Of a stretch of DNA of 64,000 nucleotides, positions 1 to 9,219 are shown piece after piece. The DNA is from Candidatus Krumholzibacteriota bacterium. GTDB lineage: Bacteria > Krumholzibacteriota > Krumholzibacteriia > LZORAL124-64-63. How positions within the stretch are numbered: the first letter of the stretch is position 1; the number at the start of each line of letters is the position of its first letter. Below the pieces are notes generated by a model. The model saw nothing but the letters and a program-made list of their open reading frames with translations, ran no database searches and was not told the DNA's origin. The stretch is taken from positions 40,967-104,966 of the forward strand of contig JAJRWA010000083.1 of the NCBI GenBank assembly GCA_024277025.1, in the 5' to 3' direction. The position numbers and the translations under genes were made by a program.

Positions 1-18
1 GAACCTTAGCTTGCTCCC

Positions 19-570
19 ATGAAACTGGCGTTCATCGGCACCCATGGGGTGGGCAAGACCACCCTCTGTTTCGAACTGGCGGCGACCCTGAAGAGATTGG
101 ACCTGAGTGTCGATCTGGTCAAGGAAGTGGCCCGGTCCTGCCCGTTGCCCATCAACCAGGCGACCACCGACGCGGCTCAGAACTGGATTCTGCACACCCA
201 GGTGGCGCGTGAGATCGAACTTTCCGATAGTTATGACGCCATTGTCTGTGACCGGGCCGTGCTGGACAACTACGCCTATATGGTCCATGCCGCAGGCCGG
301 CGCCCCGAGTTGGAGCCCTTCATCCGGCACTGGATGACGACCTACGACCTGCTGGTCAAGGTACCGGTGATCTCGCCGCCGTCTTTTGACGGCACCCGGG
401 ACACGTCGGTGGATTTTCAACTGGGCATTGACCGACTGATCGACGAGCTGCTCACCGAATTTGCCCTCGAGGCGGTGCCCTTGCCGGGCGATACCCGCAC
501 GGGCTGGCTGGAACTGATCCTGCGCGCCCTGGAATTGCCCGCGGAACCGCCGCAACTGGATCTGTTCTGA
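19..570 (+). CDS. P-loop NTPase, small kinase-like (AAA_28/NadR-kinase type)
   Basis: A 183-residue cytosolic protein. It opens with a Walker A loop (GTHGVGKTT, residues 7-15), and a DRAVLDNYAY segment near residue 78 resembles the DR lid/base region of nucleotide and nicotinamide-riboside kinases. The size and the lack of further domains fit a single-domain P-loop kinase, so ATP-dependent phosphorylation of a small molecule is the likely role; the substrate cannot be read from sequence. It is the first gene of the window with 18 bases upstream, and no clear Shine-Dalgarno is visible there. About 215 bases without a recognisable gene follow before the next reading frame. Confidence 0.75.
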   Translation: MKLAFIGTHGVGKTTLCFELAATLKRLDLSVDLVKEVARSCPLPINQATTDAAQNWILHTQVAREIELSDSYDAIVCDRAVLDNYAYMVHAAGRRPELEPFIRHWMTTYDLLVKVPVISPPSFDGTRDTSVDFQLGIDRLIDELLTEFALEAVPLPGDTRTGWLELILRALELPAEPPQLDLF

Positions 571-785
571 GTCCGCGACCATTCGGCTGCCGCGGAACCC
601 GATTTGCGGAATGGAATTTGCGTTGCGATGGGCACTGGGCGGGAATTCGGGAACAGGCGGGCGAATTGCCCGGAACATTTGGGCTTCCGGCTCCGTTAGA
701 GGACAGGACAGAACCCTACAGGGCACAGAAACAGGCCGCGAAAGAATTAGCAACTCCCAGCGCGACAATGAAATCCGGGAATGGA

Positions 786-1655
786 ATGAACGATAAACTG
801 AATCTCCGCGTGATGACTTTCAATCTTTTGACTGCGACCAAGAAGCGGCGCAGCCATCCCTGGCGTCTGCGAAAACGCAACATCGCCAAGATCATTGCCC
901 ACCTGCAGCCGGATGTGATCGGCACCCAGGAGGCCAATTTTCAGCAGTTGCGTGAACTGGCGGCCCTGCTGCCCCAGTACGATTTCCTGGGCGAGGGCAA
1001 TCTGGGCCGGGACCAGGCCCACAGCGAGCGCAACTGGTACTGCGCCACGTTCTACCGCAAGGACCGGATCCGGCCGGTGGACGGCGACAATGAATGGCTG
1101 TCGCCCACGCCCTCGGTGCCGGCTTCCCAGTACAATCTGGGCACGCGGCCCCGGCTGGTGACCTGGAATACCTTCGAGATGATCGGGACCGGCCGCCATT
1201 TCGTGTTCGGGACCACGCACCTCGAGGCCATCAATCGCGGCCACCGCAAGAAGAGCGCCGTGCAATTGCGGCAGTACATCTCGCGCAAGGTGGCGGAGAT
1301 GGGGCCCGATACGGCCGTGTTTCTGACCGGTGACTTCAACGCGGTCAGCTCGAGCCCCGAGATTCGCGCCATGGGGTCGGATCTGGGCAACGACCTGATG
1401 CCGATGTTCGACGCCTGGGCCGAGGTGCGCAGTGACGACGACTGTGAGGCCGGCGGGACTTTCCGTGGGCTGGGCCTGCGAGACCGGGTCGGCCACAAGC
1501 TGCTCGGGCCGCGGCGTATCGACTACGTATTCTTCCGGCCGCAGCCGATGATCCAGTCGGTGACGCGCATCGACTTCGCCGATCTTGAGCATCGGGAAAG
1601 GGCTCTGCCGTCAGACCACTATCCGGTTGTTGCCGAGTTCTCCCTGGCGGGTTAG
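786..1655 (+). CDS. Endonuclease/exonuclease/phosphatase (EEP) family hydrolase
   Basis: A 289-residue metal-dependent phosphoesterase of the EEP (DNase I-like) fold. Family signatures occur in order: a QEANF segment with the metal-binding Glu, a THLEA segment, LTGDFNAV (catalytic Asp/Asn), RIDYVFF, and the C-terminal SDHYPVVAEF with the general-base His. There is no signal peptide. The frame is open back to 618, but ATG 786 follows GGGA at a sensible distance and begins just before the conserved first strand (LNLRVMTFN); ATG 768 is the alternative. The substrate (nucleic acid, phospholipid or sugar phosphate) is not determined. It is followed 9 bases later by a flavin reductase-like gene. 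Confidence 0.85.
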   Translation: MNDKLNLRVMTFNLLTATKKRRSHPWRLRKRNIAKIIAHLQPDVIGTQEANFQQLRELAALLPQYDFLGEGNLGRDQAHSERNWYCATFYRKDRIRPVDGDNEWLSPTPSVPASQYNLGTRPRLVTWNTFEMIGTGRHFVFGTTHLEAINRGHRKKSAVQLRQYISRKVAEMGPDTAVFLTGDFNAVSSSPEIRAMGSDLGNDLMPMFDAWAEVRSDDDCEAGGTFRGLGLRDRVGHKLLGPRRIDYVFFRPQPMIQSVTRIDFADLEHRERALPSDHYPVVAEFSLAG

Positions 1656-1664
1656 GCTGGGTTC

Positions 1665-2156
1665 ATGAAACCGACTCCCACTCCCTTTGACGAGGCGTTG
1701 CGCCTGTTGCCGGCACCGGTAACGGTTGTCGGTGTCCGGGGTGAGAACCAGTTGGGCGGCCTGACGGCGGCCTGGGTGACCCGCGTTTCCCTGGCTCCGG
1801 CCCTGCTGTTGGTGTCCATCGGGCACGAACGCCGTACCTGGGAGTTGTTGCAGGAAGTGGACGAATTCACCGTCTCGGTGCTGCACGAGGACCAGGTCGA
1901 GGTTGCGCGCCTGTTCGGTCTGCATTCCCGCCGCGAGGTCGACAAGTGGGCCCGGACCGAACACGTCCTGCTGGGCCATGGCACCCCGGCGGTGGCCGGT
2001 TGTACGGCGCGGTATCTGTGCCGCCTGGTGTCCCGCCACGTCACCGGGGATCACGACTGCCTGGTGGGTGAAATCGTGATTGCCGAGACCGACCGCGGCG
2101 CACCGGCGCTGCCCATGCGGGGGCGCGACTATGCTCCCCGACCGGCGGACGATTGA
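1665..2156 (+). CDS. Flavin reductase-like domain protein
   Basis: A 163-residue protein of the flavin_reductase/FMN-binding split-barrel family. The N-terminal LPAPVTVVGV segment, the GGLTAAWVTRVSLAPALLLVS stretch and the following HERRTWELL region match the FMN-binding core of flavin:NAD(P)H reductases. It has no signal peptide and probably acts in the cytosol, supplying reduced flavin or acting as a small flavoprotein. It lies 9 bases downstream of the EEP gene and is probably cotranscribed. No partner monooxygenase is in the window, so the physiological electron acceptor is unknown. Confidence 0.8.
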   Translation: MKPTPTPFDEALRLLPAPVTVVGVRGENQLGGLTAAWVTRVSLAPALLLVSIGHERRTWELLQEVDEFTVSVLHEDQVEVARLFGLHSRREVDKWARTEHVLLGHGTPAVAGCTARYLCRLVSRHVTGDHDCLVGEIVIAETDRGAPALPMRGRDYAPRPADD

Positions 2157-2279
2157 ACGATGCGGGGTTGGCCGCCGGTGGTTGCCAATCCAGGAGGTTG
2201 TGTTAAGTTGTCATCACCCGACCGGAACCGCGCGTTGCGGGCGGGTTACGCGAGCCGCACACTACAGGAGGCCTGACGT

Positions 2280-2636
2280 ATGGAAGCTGTGAATCCCCAG
2301 AGTGTCGAAAACATCTTTCCCGCCGAAATTCTTTCCTTGCCCCAGGTCGCCGTGCCGGTCGCCGGCGTGTCCGGATACTGCCTCGGCAACGACGAGAAGC
2401 AGGTGGTCTTCTTCGTGTTCGACGAAGGCGTGAACTTCCCCGATCACAGCCACTGCGAACAACGCGGCATGGTCGTCAGCGGGGAGATGGTCATCGAGGT
2501 CGACGGCAAGTCGAATCTTTATCAGGCCGGGGATCACTATGTGGTGCCCGGAGGTGTGAATCACCGCGCCATGTTCAGCCAGCAGACAGTACTGATCGAT
2601 ATGTCGGCGGCGCCGGATCGTTACGAGACGGTCTAG
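2280..2636 (+). CDS. Cupin-domain protein
   Basis: A 118-residue single-domain cupin. The first cupin motif is visible as FPDHSHCEQRGMVVSGEM (metal-binding His residues and Glu) and the second as GDHYVVPGGVNHRA with its His. Such proteins bind a divalent metal and act as small isomerases, dioxygenases or ligand sensors; the substrate is not evident. The start is fixed by a consensus AGGAGG ending about 8 bases before ATG 2280. A strong intrinsic terminator follows, so this gene closes a plus-strand unit. Confidence 0.85.
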   Translation: MEAVNPQSVENIFPAEILSLPQVAVPVAGVSGYCLGNDEKQVVFFVFDEGVNFPDHSHCEQRGMVVSGEMVIEVDGKSNLYQAGDHYVVPGGVNHRAMFSQQTVLIDMSAAPDRYETV

Positions 2637-2657
2637 TCCGCAGTGAATCCAGGCTGA

Positions 2658-2687
2658 GGGCGGGACTTCCGGGTCCCGCCCTTTTTT
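2658..2687 (+). terminator. Intrinsic terminator after the cupin gene
   Basis: A perfect 9-bp stem (GGGCGGGAC, 2658-2666, with GTCCCGCCC, 2673-2681), a 6-base TTCCGG loop and six T residues at 2682-2687. It lies 21 bases after the cupin stop and just before the stop of the convergent M16 peptidase gene. Confidence 0.92.
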
Positions 2688-2701
2688 CGACAGGATCCCG
2701 C

Positions 2702-5419
2702 CTAGTCCGGACCGAGCGAAACCTCGTACCGATTCTCCCGTGAGAACAGGCGCCCGGCCACGTCCCTGACCGCCTCGGCGCCACAGTCCCTGACCTGGGC
2801 GATCAATTCGGCCAGATTATTGGCGCTGCGGCCGTAGATGCGGTCCCGCGCCGCCCGGGTGACCCGCGAGCCGTTGGACTGGGACGAGATCAACATGTGG
2901 CCGAGCAACTCGGCCCGGGCGCGCTCGAACTCGGCGTCTGGAACCAGTTCCTGTTGCAGGCCGATGATCTCGTCCACCAGGGCGTCCCGGGCCTGGCTCG
3001 CCGTGTCCGGCGCGGTCAGCACGTAACCCATGAACAGGCCCTGGCCGAAGCCGGCCGTGCTCATGGTGCCGGTGTTGTAGCACAGGCTCTGCCGGTTGCG
3101 CAGGGTTTCGAACAGGCGGCCGCTCTGGCCGTTGAGCACTTCCTTGAGCAGCATCAGCGGCACCCGGTCGGCCTCGGTGTCGGCCGGACCGGGCCAGGCC
3201 ACCAGGACGACGCTCTGGTTCTGCTGCCGGATCATCGTCTTGCTGACGATGCCATCGGGAATGCGCGCCGGACCCGGCTTCGGCAGGTCGGCGCCGGTGC
3301 CGGCCGGCAGGTCGGCCAGCAGGTCTTCCAGGCGCGGCAGCAGTTCGTCAGGGTCCAGATCGCCCCCGATCGTGATCCGCAGCCGGTCCGCGGTCCAGGT
3401 TTGGCGGTGTCGGGCCAGCAGGTCCTCCCGCGTGTGGCGGGGGATGCTCTCGGCCAGACCCGACAGGGGGCGCCCGTAGGGGTGGTCCCCATACATCAAT
3501 TTCCGCAGACGCAGAGCCGCCGCCTGGATCGGGTTGTCTTCCACGGCCGCCAACTGCTCCAGAGCGAGGCGTTTCTCCTGCTCGATCTCGACCGGTGCGA
3601 AGCCGGGTTCGGCGATGGTCAGGCCCAGCAGTTCCAGGGCCCGGTCCTTGCGGCCGGACAGGACCGAAAGGAACAGGCCGCCGAAATCCCGGTCGATCTG
3701 GGGCCCGAGCGAAGCGCCTTCCCCTTCGAGGATCTCGTGCAAGGCTTCTGCGCCCAGATCACCGGCGCCCTTGACCTGGACGATCTGGGTCAAGGCGGCC
3801 AGGCCGGCGTCCTGTGCGGTCTCGGCCGTGGCGCCGCCGGGACTGGTCAGGCTCAGCGTCAGGATGGGCAGGGCGCGGTCCACGCGGTAGCACACCTCGA
3901 CGCCGTTGCCCAGCCGGACGGTTTCGAACCGGGGATTGGCCGCCGGGCCACCGTTCTTGTGCGGTCGATCCGCCTGCCGGGCGTGGTCCGCCGGCCGGGC
4001 AATGGCCCGCGCCGGTCCGGTCGACAGGGTCGGCGCCAGCAGGGCCGCCAACTGACCGGCGTCGGTCGGAATACCGGTGGCCCGGGGATCGGTGCCCTCC
4101 GGCAGGTAGATCACCAGATTCAGATTGCCCAGCCGGAAGACCGTCCGGCAGTAGCGGGACACGTCCCGGGCGGTGACGGCGGTTACCTGGTCGGGGAAGG
4201 TGAAGGCACCGGCCAGATCTTCGTTCAGGTCATAGTGGCCCAGATTGGCCGCCCGGCCCTGCACCGTCTCGGCCCCGAACAGGAATCCGCGCGAGACCCG
4301 GGTGATCGCGCGCTGCAGTTCGGCATCGGTGCAGCCGTCGGTCTTGAGATCTTCCAGGACCCGGGCGATTTCAGTCACGGCGCCGGCCAGACGATCGGCA
4401 CTGGTCTCCAGATCGATCATGATGATCCCCTCGCGGGGCCCGGTCTCGGTCATGACCGCAAAGTCATCCACCAGTTTCTTCTCTTCCTGGACTTCGCGGT
4501 AGAGACGGCAACTGCGCCCGTCGGACAGCACCCGGCGCACAACGCCGAGGATGGCGTCCAGCCCGTCTACCTCACCCGGGGCCGGGAAGACCAGCTTGGC
4601 GTACGCCTTCTTGATATCCCCGTACTCCAGCCGCAACCGCGGCGCGGCGTGGTCCGGTTCGGTCGGTGGCTCGGCGACGATCGCCTGCGGCCCGGACGGT
4701 CCGCCAAAGAGGGCGGCGTCGACCGCGCCGAATTTTTCCCGCACCTGGCTGAAGACCGCCGCCGGATCCACGGCCCCGGCCACCACCACGGTCATGTTGT
4801 CCGGCCGGTAGGCCGAGCGCCAGAAGGCCAGGATTTCGTCTCGGTCCCGCTCGATGAGATTCTCGTCGCGGCCGCCGATCGGGTGCTGATAGGGGCTGAT
4901 ATCGAAGCTCAGTTCGCAGCCCCAGCGCCAGGTCACGCCGAAGCCGAAGGGGATGTCATCATACATGTGGTTCTCGTGCACGAGCACCTGCCGTTCGGCG
5001 TCCAGGCTTTCGGCGGCAAAGGCCGAATGAAACAGGGCGTCACTGAGGATATCGATCGTGCGCGGCAGATTCTCGCTGGGCACCGTGATGTGGTAGTTGG
5101 TCGACTCGTACCCCGTGCCGGCGTTGGTGGCGCCCCCGGCGGTGGCCACCTCGCGCGCGAAATCCCCCTCGTTGCGGCGGCCGGTGCCCTTGAAAAGCAT
5201 GTGTTCGATGCCGTGGGACCAGCCCCGCAGGGGCTCGGGTTCGCGGTTGCTGCCGACCCGGACCCAGACGTTGCAGATGGCCACCGCGGTCCGGTGGTCC
5301 TCCTGGATGATCACGCGCAGGCCGTTGGCCAGGCGGGCGGTGTGCAGTCCCGGGGCCAGCGCACAGGGCTCAAGGACATCGGTCCGGGCAGGGTAGGGTG
5401 CAGGCTTCGCGGTGGCCAT
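2702..5419 (-). CDS. M16 (insulinase/pitrilysin family) zinc metallopeptidase, two-domain
   Basis: A 905-residue cytosolic-looking protein built from two M16 half-molecules. The N-terminal half carries the inverted zinc motif HxxEH as HGIEH (residues 69-73), followed 76 residues later by Glu149 in VLVHEN, the expected third ligand. The NAGTGYESTNY stretch matches the family NAxTxxxxTxY motif. The second half begins near FETVRLGNGVEV and lacks HxxEH, as is normal for the partner domain. ATG 5419 was chosen because the homology begins immediately after it, although the frame runs open to 6046 inside the oppositely oriented ClC gene. A GAGAGA stretch is the only ribosome site. Likely role: degradation of small peptides. 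Confidence 0.92.
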   Translation of the reverse strand: MATAKPAPYPARTDVLEPCALAPGLHTARLANGLRVIIQEDHRTAVAICNVWVRVGSNREPEPLRGWSHGIEHMLFKGTGRRNEGDFAREVATAGGATNAGTGYESTNYHITVPSENLPRTIDILSDALFHSAFAAESLDAERQVLVHENHMYDDIPFGFGVTWRWGCELSFDISPYQHPIGGRDENLIERDRDEILAFWRSAYRPDNMTVVVAGAVDPAAVFSQVREKFGAVDAALFGGPSGPQAIVAEPPTEPDHAAPRLRLEYGDIKKAYAKLVFPAPGEVDGLDAILGVVRRVLSDGRSCRLYREVQEEKKLVDDFAVMTETGPREGIIMIDLETSADRLAGAVTEIARVLEDLKTDGCTDAELQRAITRVSRGFLFGAETVQGRAANLGHYDLNEDLAGAFTFPDQVTAVTARDVSRYCRTVFRLGNLNLVIYLPEGTDPRATGIPTDAGQLAALLAPTLSTGPARAIARPADHARQADRPHKNGGPAANPRFETVRLGNGVEVCYRVDRALPILTLSLTSPGGATAETAQDAGLAALTQIVQVKGAGDLGAEALHEILEGEGASLGPQIDRDFGGLFLSVLSGRKDRALELLGLTIAEPGFAPVEIEQEKRLALEQLAAVEDNPIQAAALRLRKLMYGDHPYGRPLSGLAESIPRHTREDLLARHRQTWTADRLRITIGGDLDPDELLPRLEDLLADLPAGTGADLPKPGPARIPDGIVSKTMIRQQNQSVVLVAWPGPADTEADRVPLMLLKEVLNGQSGRLFETLRNRQSLCYNTGTMSTAGFGQGLFMGYVLTAPDTASQARDALVDEIIGLQQELVPDAEFERARAELLGHMLISSQSNGSRVTRAARDRIYGRSANNLAELIAQVRDCGAEAVRDVAGRLFSRENRYEVSLGPD

Positions 5420-5570
5420 GGCTTCTCTCTCGGTTGGGGGTTCGCTACAGCAATAACCGCAGTTGCGAGGGATGACAACCTCGGAAGCGATCATCGATCC
5501 GGGATTGACTCCCTGCACCCTGTTTCCCAGTATTGGGCCAGCGAATCCCCCGACCGAAGCAGGAGCAGTC

Positions 5571-7673
5571 ATGACGTCCAGCCAGGCCGGACCCGGTTTC
5601 AACCGGTTCCGGCGTGCCCTCTTTGCAGTTGTCGAACGGTTCAGCCCGGACGAAACCACGCTGATGGTGGTTGTGGCCGCAGTCGTGGGCCTGATGGGTG
5701 GCTTCGGCGCCATCATCTTCAGGTACCTGGTGGAATTCTTCCAGTCGATGGCCCTGGGCAGCGGCGAGAATACCGTGGCCCTGCTGGCTGCGGTTCCCTG
5801 GTGGCAGAAAATGCTGCTGCCGATCGTCGGTGGACTGGTGGTCGGCCCCCTGATCCATTTTCTGGCCCGCGAGGCCAAGGGACATGGCGTGCCCGAAGTC
5901 ATGGAGGCGATGATCTTCCGCAAGGGCGTGATTCGCCCGGCGGTCGCCGCGGTGAAGATCGTGGCCAGCGCGATCACCATCGCCTTCGGTGGCTCGGTCG
6001 GCCGCGAGGGGCCGATTGTGCAGATCGGGGCCGGTCTGGGCAGCACCCTGGGCCAGATCCTGCGCTACTCGCCCCAGCGCTTGCGCACCCTGATCGGCTG
6101 CGGAGCCGCGGCCGGTATCGCCGCGACTTTCAACGCGCCCATTGCCGGCGCCTTCTTCGCCCTGGAAATCCTGACCCGGGACTTCGCCGTCGTCACTTTC
6201 AGTCCGATCATCGTCGCCAGCGTGGTCGCCACGGCCGTCAGCCGCGAGTTCCTGGGGGACACACCCGCGTTCCCGGTGCCCGACTTCAGCATCGCCGGCT
6301 ATCACGAGCTGCCCTTGTACCTGCTGCTGGGCCTGGTGGTCGGCGTCGTGGCCATGGTCTATGTCCGCACTTTGTACGGCACCGAGGATTTCTTCGAGCG
6401 CCTGCACCTGCCGGACTGGCTGAAGCCGACGGTGGGCGGCGTCGTACTCGGCGTGCTGTTCCTGTTCTTTCCGCAGGTCTACGGTGTCGGCTATTCGTCG
6501 ATGGTCGAGGCCCTGGACGGGGAAATGGCCCTGCGGATGATGGCCCTGCTGGTGGTGGTCAAGCTCGTGGCCGTCAACATCACTCTGGGGTCGGGCTACT
6601 CCGGCGGTATTTTCGCCCCGGGCCTGTTCCTGGGCGGTATGCTGGGCGGCGCCTTCGGGGCCCTGGTCGAGCTGTGGGTGCCCGGTTCGCACGGGGCGAT
6701 CGGGACCTTCGCCATGGTCGGCATGTGCGCCATGGTCGGCTCGGTGACCGGCGCGCCGCTGACGGCGATCCTGATCCTGTTCGAGATGACGGGGCAGTAC
6801 ACGGTGATCCTGCCGCTGATGCTCGCGAGCATCGGGGCGGCCCTGGTCTATCGGGCGATCATGAAGGACACGATCTTTTCGCTGAAATTCAGTCGGCGGG
6901 GGCAGGATCTCAGCTTCGGCCGCGAGTCGGCGATCCTGCGCGACTTCCACGTGGAAGACATCATGGAGGTCAATCCGGTCTCGATCCCCCGCGAGCAGCG
7001 GCTGGACCACGTGCTGGAATTGTTCCTGTCCCATAGCGAAGAGCACTACTATGTGGTCGACGAGCAGGGCATGCTGGCCGGCCGGATCTCGATCCACGAC
7101 GTGAAGGACCTGCTGCGCGAGGAGAATCTCCAGGACATCGTGATCGCCGACGACATCTGCAATCCCGTCGAGGATGTCGTCTACCGGCAGGACAACCTGG
7201 AGGATTGCCTGCTCAAGCTGGGCCATCGCGACACGACGGATTTGCCTGTACTGTATAATCGGACCCATCCGGTGCTGGTGGGCCTGATCTCGCGGCGGGC
7301 GATCATGGAGATCTACAACCGCGAGGTGCTGCAGCACCAGGACATGGGGATCAATCTGGTGACCGGTGCGGCCCGCATGCACGACTGCGTGGAATTGCCC
7401 GAGTCGTACAAGGTCCAGTTGTTCACGCCGCCGACCGAGTGGCTCGGCCGCAACCTCAAGGAACTGGCTTTGCGGCCGAATTTCAATATTGCCGTGCTGG
7501 CGGTCCAGCACCGCGACCGGATGGGCGGCTGGCACAACGAGATGCCGGATCCCGACCACCCGCTGGGCCCCGACGAGCGTCTGATCATCGTCGGCGAAGT
7601 CGGCAAGCTGGAAGAGTTGCTGTTGGCCACCAGACGGGGCGGACAGCTCCCCCTGGAGAGGCCGGAGACCTGA
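5571..7673 (+). CDS. ClC-family chloride channel/transporter with CBS pair and TrkA_C-like tail
   Basis: A 700-residue membrane protein. Residues about 30-435 form the ClC pore: GHGVP (104-108, in place of GSGIP), GREGP with the gating Glu146, and GGIFAP (345-350). A cytosolic region carries two CBS motifs (about 460-590) and then residues about 612-690 resembling a TrkA_C/RCK_C domain (WLGRNLKELALR ... GPDERLIIVGE). After FNAPIAGAFFALEI the position of the internal proton glutamate of E. coli ClC (Glu203) is Ile200, which argues against classical Cl-/H+ exchange. ATG 5571 has AGGAG five bases upstream; the frame is open to 5463. Its stop overlaps the next gene's ATG by one base. Confidence 0.93.
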   Translation: MTSSQAGPGFNRFRRALFAVVERFSPDETTLMVVVAAVVGLMGGFGAIIFRYLVEFFQSMALGSGENTVALLAAVPWWQKMLLPIVGGLVVGPLIHFLAREAKGHGVPEVMEAMIFRKGVIRPAVAAVKIVASAITIAFGGSVGREGPIVQIGAGLGSTLGQILRYSPQRLRTLIGCGAAAGIAATFNAPIAGAFFALEILTRDFAVVTFSPIIVASVVATAVSREFLGDTPAFPVPDFSIAGYHELPLYLLLGLVVGVVAMVYVRTLYGTEDFFERLHLPDWLKPTVGGVVLGVLFLFFPQVYGVGYSSMVEALDGEMALRMMALLVVVKLVAVNITLGSGYSGGIFAPGLFLGGMLGGAFGALVELWVPGSHGAIGTFAMVGMCAMVGSVTGAPLTAILILFEMTGQYTVILPLMLASIGAALVYRAIMKDTIFSLKFSRRGQDLSFGRESAILRDFHVEDIMEVNPVSIPREQRLDHVLELFLSHSEEHYYVVDEQGMLAGRISIHDVKDLLREENLQDIVIADDICNPVEDVVYRQDNLEDCLLKLGHRDTTDLPVLYNRTHPVLVGLISRRAIMEIYNREVLQHQDMGINLVTGAARMHDCVELPESYKVQLFTPPTEWLGRNLKELALRPNFNIAVLAVQHRDRMGGWHNEMPDPDHPLGPDERLIIVGEVGKLEELLLATRRGGQLPLERPET

Positions 7674-8338
7674 TGACCACTGAGGCCAAAGCCCCGGAGT
7701 ACTATGGACGCCCGCGACGCGAGATGATCGCGCAGGTACCGGCCACCGCGGCGGTGGTGCTGGATGTCGGCTGTGGGGCGGGTGCTTTCGGGGCTGGTCT
7801 GAAGGCCGAGTGGAACCGACAGGGGCGCACCCTTGCGGTGTGGGGCGTCGAACTGGACACCGCCGCCGCCGCGCGGGCCGCTGAAGTCCTGGACCGGGTC
7901 ATCGTCGGCGATGCCGGCGTGGTGCTGGCCGACCTGCCGGCCGGGGGCTTCGACACGGTCATCCTCAATGATATTCTGGAGCACGTGGTCGAACCTGAGG
8001 CCCTGCTGCGCAGCCTGCGGCCGTTGCTGACGACCGACGGGTGCGTGGTGGCTTCGCTGCCCAACGTGCGGCATTTCCCCAATGTGGTGAACCTGGTGAT
8101 CCATGGCCGCTGGGACTACACCGACGAAGGCATCCTGGACCGCACCCATCTGCGGTTCTTCACGCGCTCGAGCATGGTGGATCTGTTCACCGGTTGCGGG
8201 TTCGCTGTCGAACGCACCGTGGGCCTCAACCCCACCGGTTCGCTGAAGTTCAAACTCCTGAATCTGTTGACCCTGGGGCGCTGGGCGGATATGCGTTTTC
8301 TGCAGTTCGCCGTCACCGCCCGGCTGGGGGAGAAGTAG
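7673..8338 (+). CDS. Class I SAM-dependent methyltransferase
   Basis: A 221-residue methyltransferase of the Methyltransf_11/23 type. The SAM-binding motif is VVLDVGCGAGAFG (about residues 28-40), an acidic residue (GVELD) caps strand 2, and a conserved DILEHVVEPEALL segment follows. The PNVRH and GILDRTHLRFFTR segments are typical of methyltransferases in polysaccharide or O-antigen loci. ATG 7673 overlaps the ClC stop codon (TGATG). The next gene, a NodB deacetylase, starts two bases after its stop, so both may modify a surface glycan. The substrate is not known. Confidence 0.87.
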   Translation: MTTEAKAPEYYGRPRREMIAQVPATAAVVLDVGCGAGAFGAGLKAEWNRQGRTLAVWGVELDTAAAARAAEVLDRVIVGDAGVVLADLPAGGFDTVILNDILEHVVEPEALLRSLRPLLTTDGCVVASLPNVRHFPNVVNLVIHGRWDYTDEGILDRTHLRFFTRSSMVDLFTGCGFAVERTVGLNPTGSLKFKLLNLLTLGRWADMRFLQFAVTARLGEK

Positions 8339-8340
8339 CC

Positions 8341-9219
8341 ATGGCCCGCCACGGCAATATCCTGACGGTCGATGTGGAGGAGTGGTTTCATGGCCACAAC
8401 TATCTGGACCATGTGCCGCCCGGGCAGTGGGACAGTCAGGAGTCGCGGGTTGAAAAGGGCACGCTTCGCTGCCTGGATCTACTGGACCGCCACCAGGTCC
8501 GGGCGACGTTCTTCGTGCTGGGCTGGACGGCGGAGCGCCACCCGGACCTGATTGCCGAGATCGCCCGCCGCGGCCATGAGATCGGCTGCCACAGCCACCG
8601 CCATCCCGAGGTCTTCAAGCTCAGCCCGACGGAGTTCCGGGCCGATTGCCGGCAGGCCCTGAATGCCCTGGCGGCTGCGGGGATCGACGAGGTGGCCGGC
8701 TACCGTGCTCCGAGCTTCAGCATCACCCCGCCGGTGCATGACTACCTGCATATTCTGGCCGAGCTGGGGTTCCGCTATGACTGCTCCATTTTTCCGGTGC
8801 GGCATCCGCGCTACGGTCAGCCGGGCTCGCCACGGGCGGCCTACCGCCTGCCCGGCAAGTCGTCGACGTTGACGGTCGTGCCCATGCCCACCTGGCGCGT
8901 CCTGGGCCAGAACATTCCCTTCTCGGGCGGCGGCTACATGCGGCTGCTGCCCTGGCCGGCCTATCGTTTCCTGCGAGCCATGGCTGCGCGGCAGAACCAA
9001 CCCTGCATCGTGTACATCCATCCCTGGGAACTGGACGACTACAAGCCCCGGGCCGGCCAGTCGGCGGCCACCAGCCTGCGCAGCCAGGGTGGCCAGGATT
9101 CGGTGCTGGGCAAATTGGAAAAGCTGCTGGGCGAGGGCGGGTTTCAGACCATGGGCGAGTATGTCGCCGGTCTGGCTAGGGACGCCGCAGGTCAGCCGGT
9201 CGCAGAACCGACCCCCTGA
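8341..9219 (+). CDS. NodB-type polysaccharide deacetylase (XrtA/PEP-CTERM-locus type)
   Basis: A 292-residue carbohydrate esterase 4 enzyme. The N-terminal LTVDVEEWFH (catalytic Asp11) and HSHRHPEV (His84 and His88, zinc ligands) are NodB motifs 1 and 2; YRAPSFS (motif 3) and the late HPWELD follow. The DVEEWFH opening resembles the deacetylase subfamily found in exosortase/PEP-CTERM exopolysaccharide clusters, but no exosortase is nearby. There is no signal peptide, so it probably removes N-acetyl groups from a cytosolic or membrane-associated glycan precursor. The 3' end overlaps the convergent amidohydrolase by 44 bases. Confidence 0.88.
   Translation: MARHGNILTVDVEEWFHGHNYLDHVPPGQWDSQESRVEKGTLRCLDLLDRHQVRATFFVLGWTAERHPDLIAEIARRGHEIGCHSHRHPEVFKLSPTEFRADCRQALNALAAAGIDEVAGYRAPSFSITPPVHDYLHILAELGFRYDCSIFPVRHPRYGQPGSPRAAYRLPGKSSTLTVVPMPTWRVLGQNIPFSGGGYMRLLPWPAYRFLRAMAARQNQPCIVYIHPWELDDYKPRAGQSAATSLRSQGGQDSVLGKLEKLLGEGGFQTMGEYVAGLARDAAGQPVAEPTP

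Noticed and set aside
2897..7036. A 1379-codon open frame antisense to the M16 gene and continuing into the ClC gene
   Set aside because: It is Gly/Arg/Gln-rich with no domains, and both underlying genes on the true frames have strong motifs; long shadow frames are expected in GC-rich DNA.
5445..7559. A 704-codon minus-strand frame under the ClC gene
   Set aside because: His/Gln/Asp-rich shadow of the ClC coding sequence without any domain.
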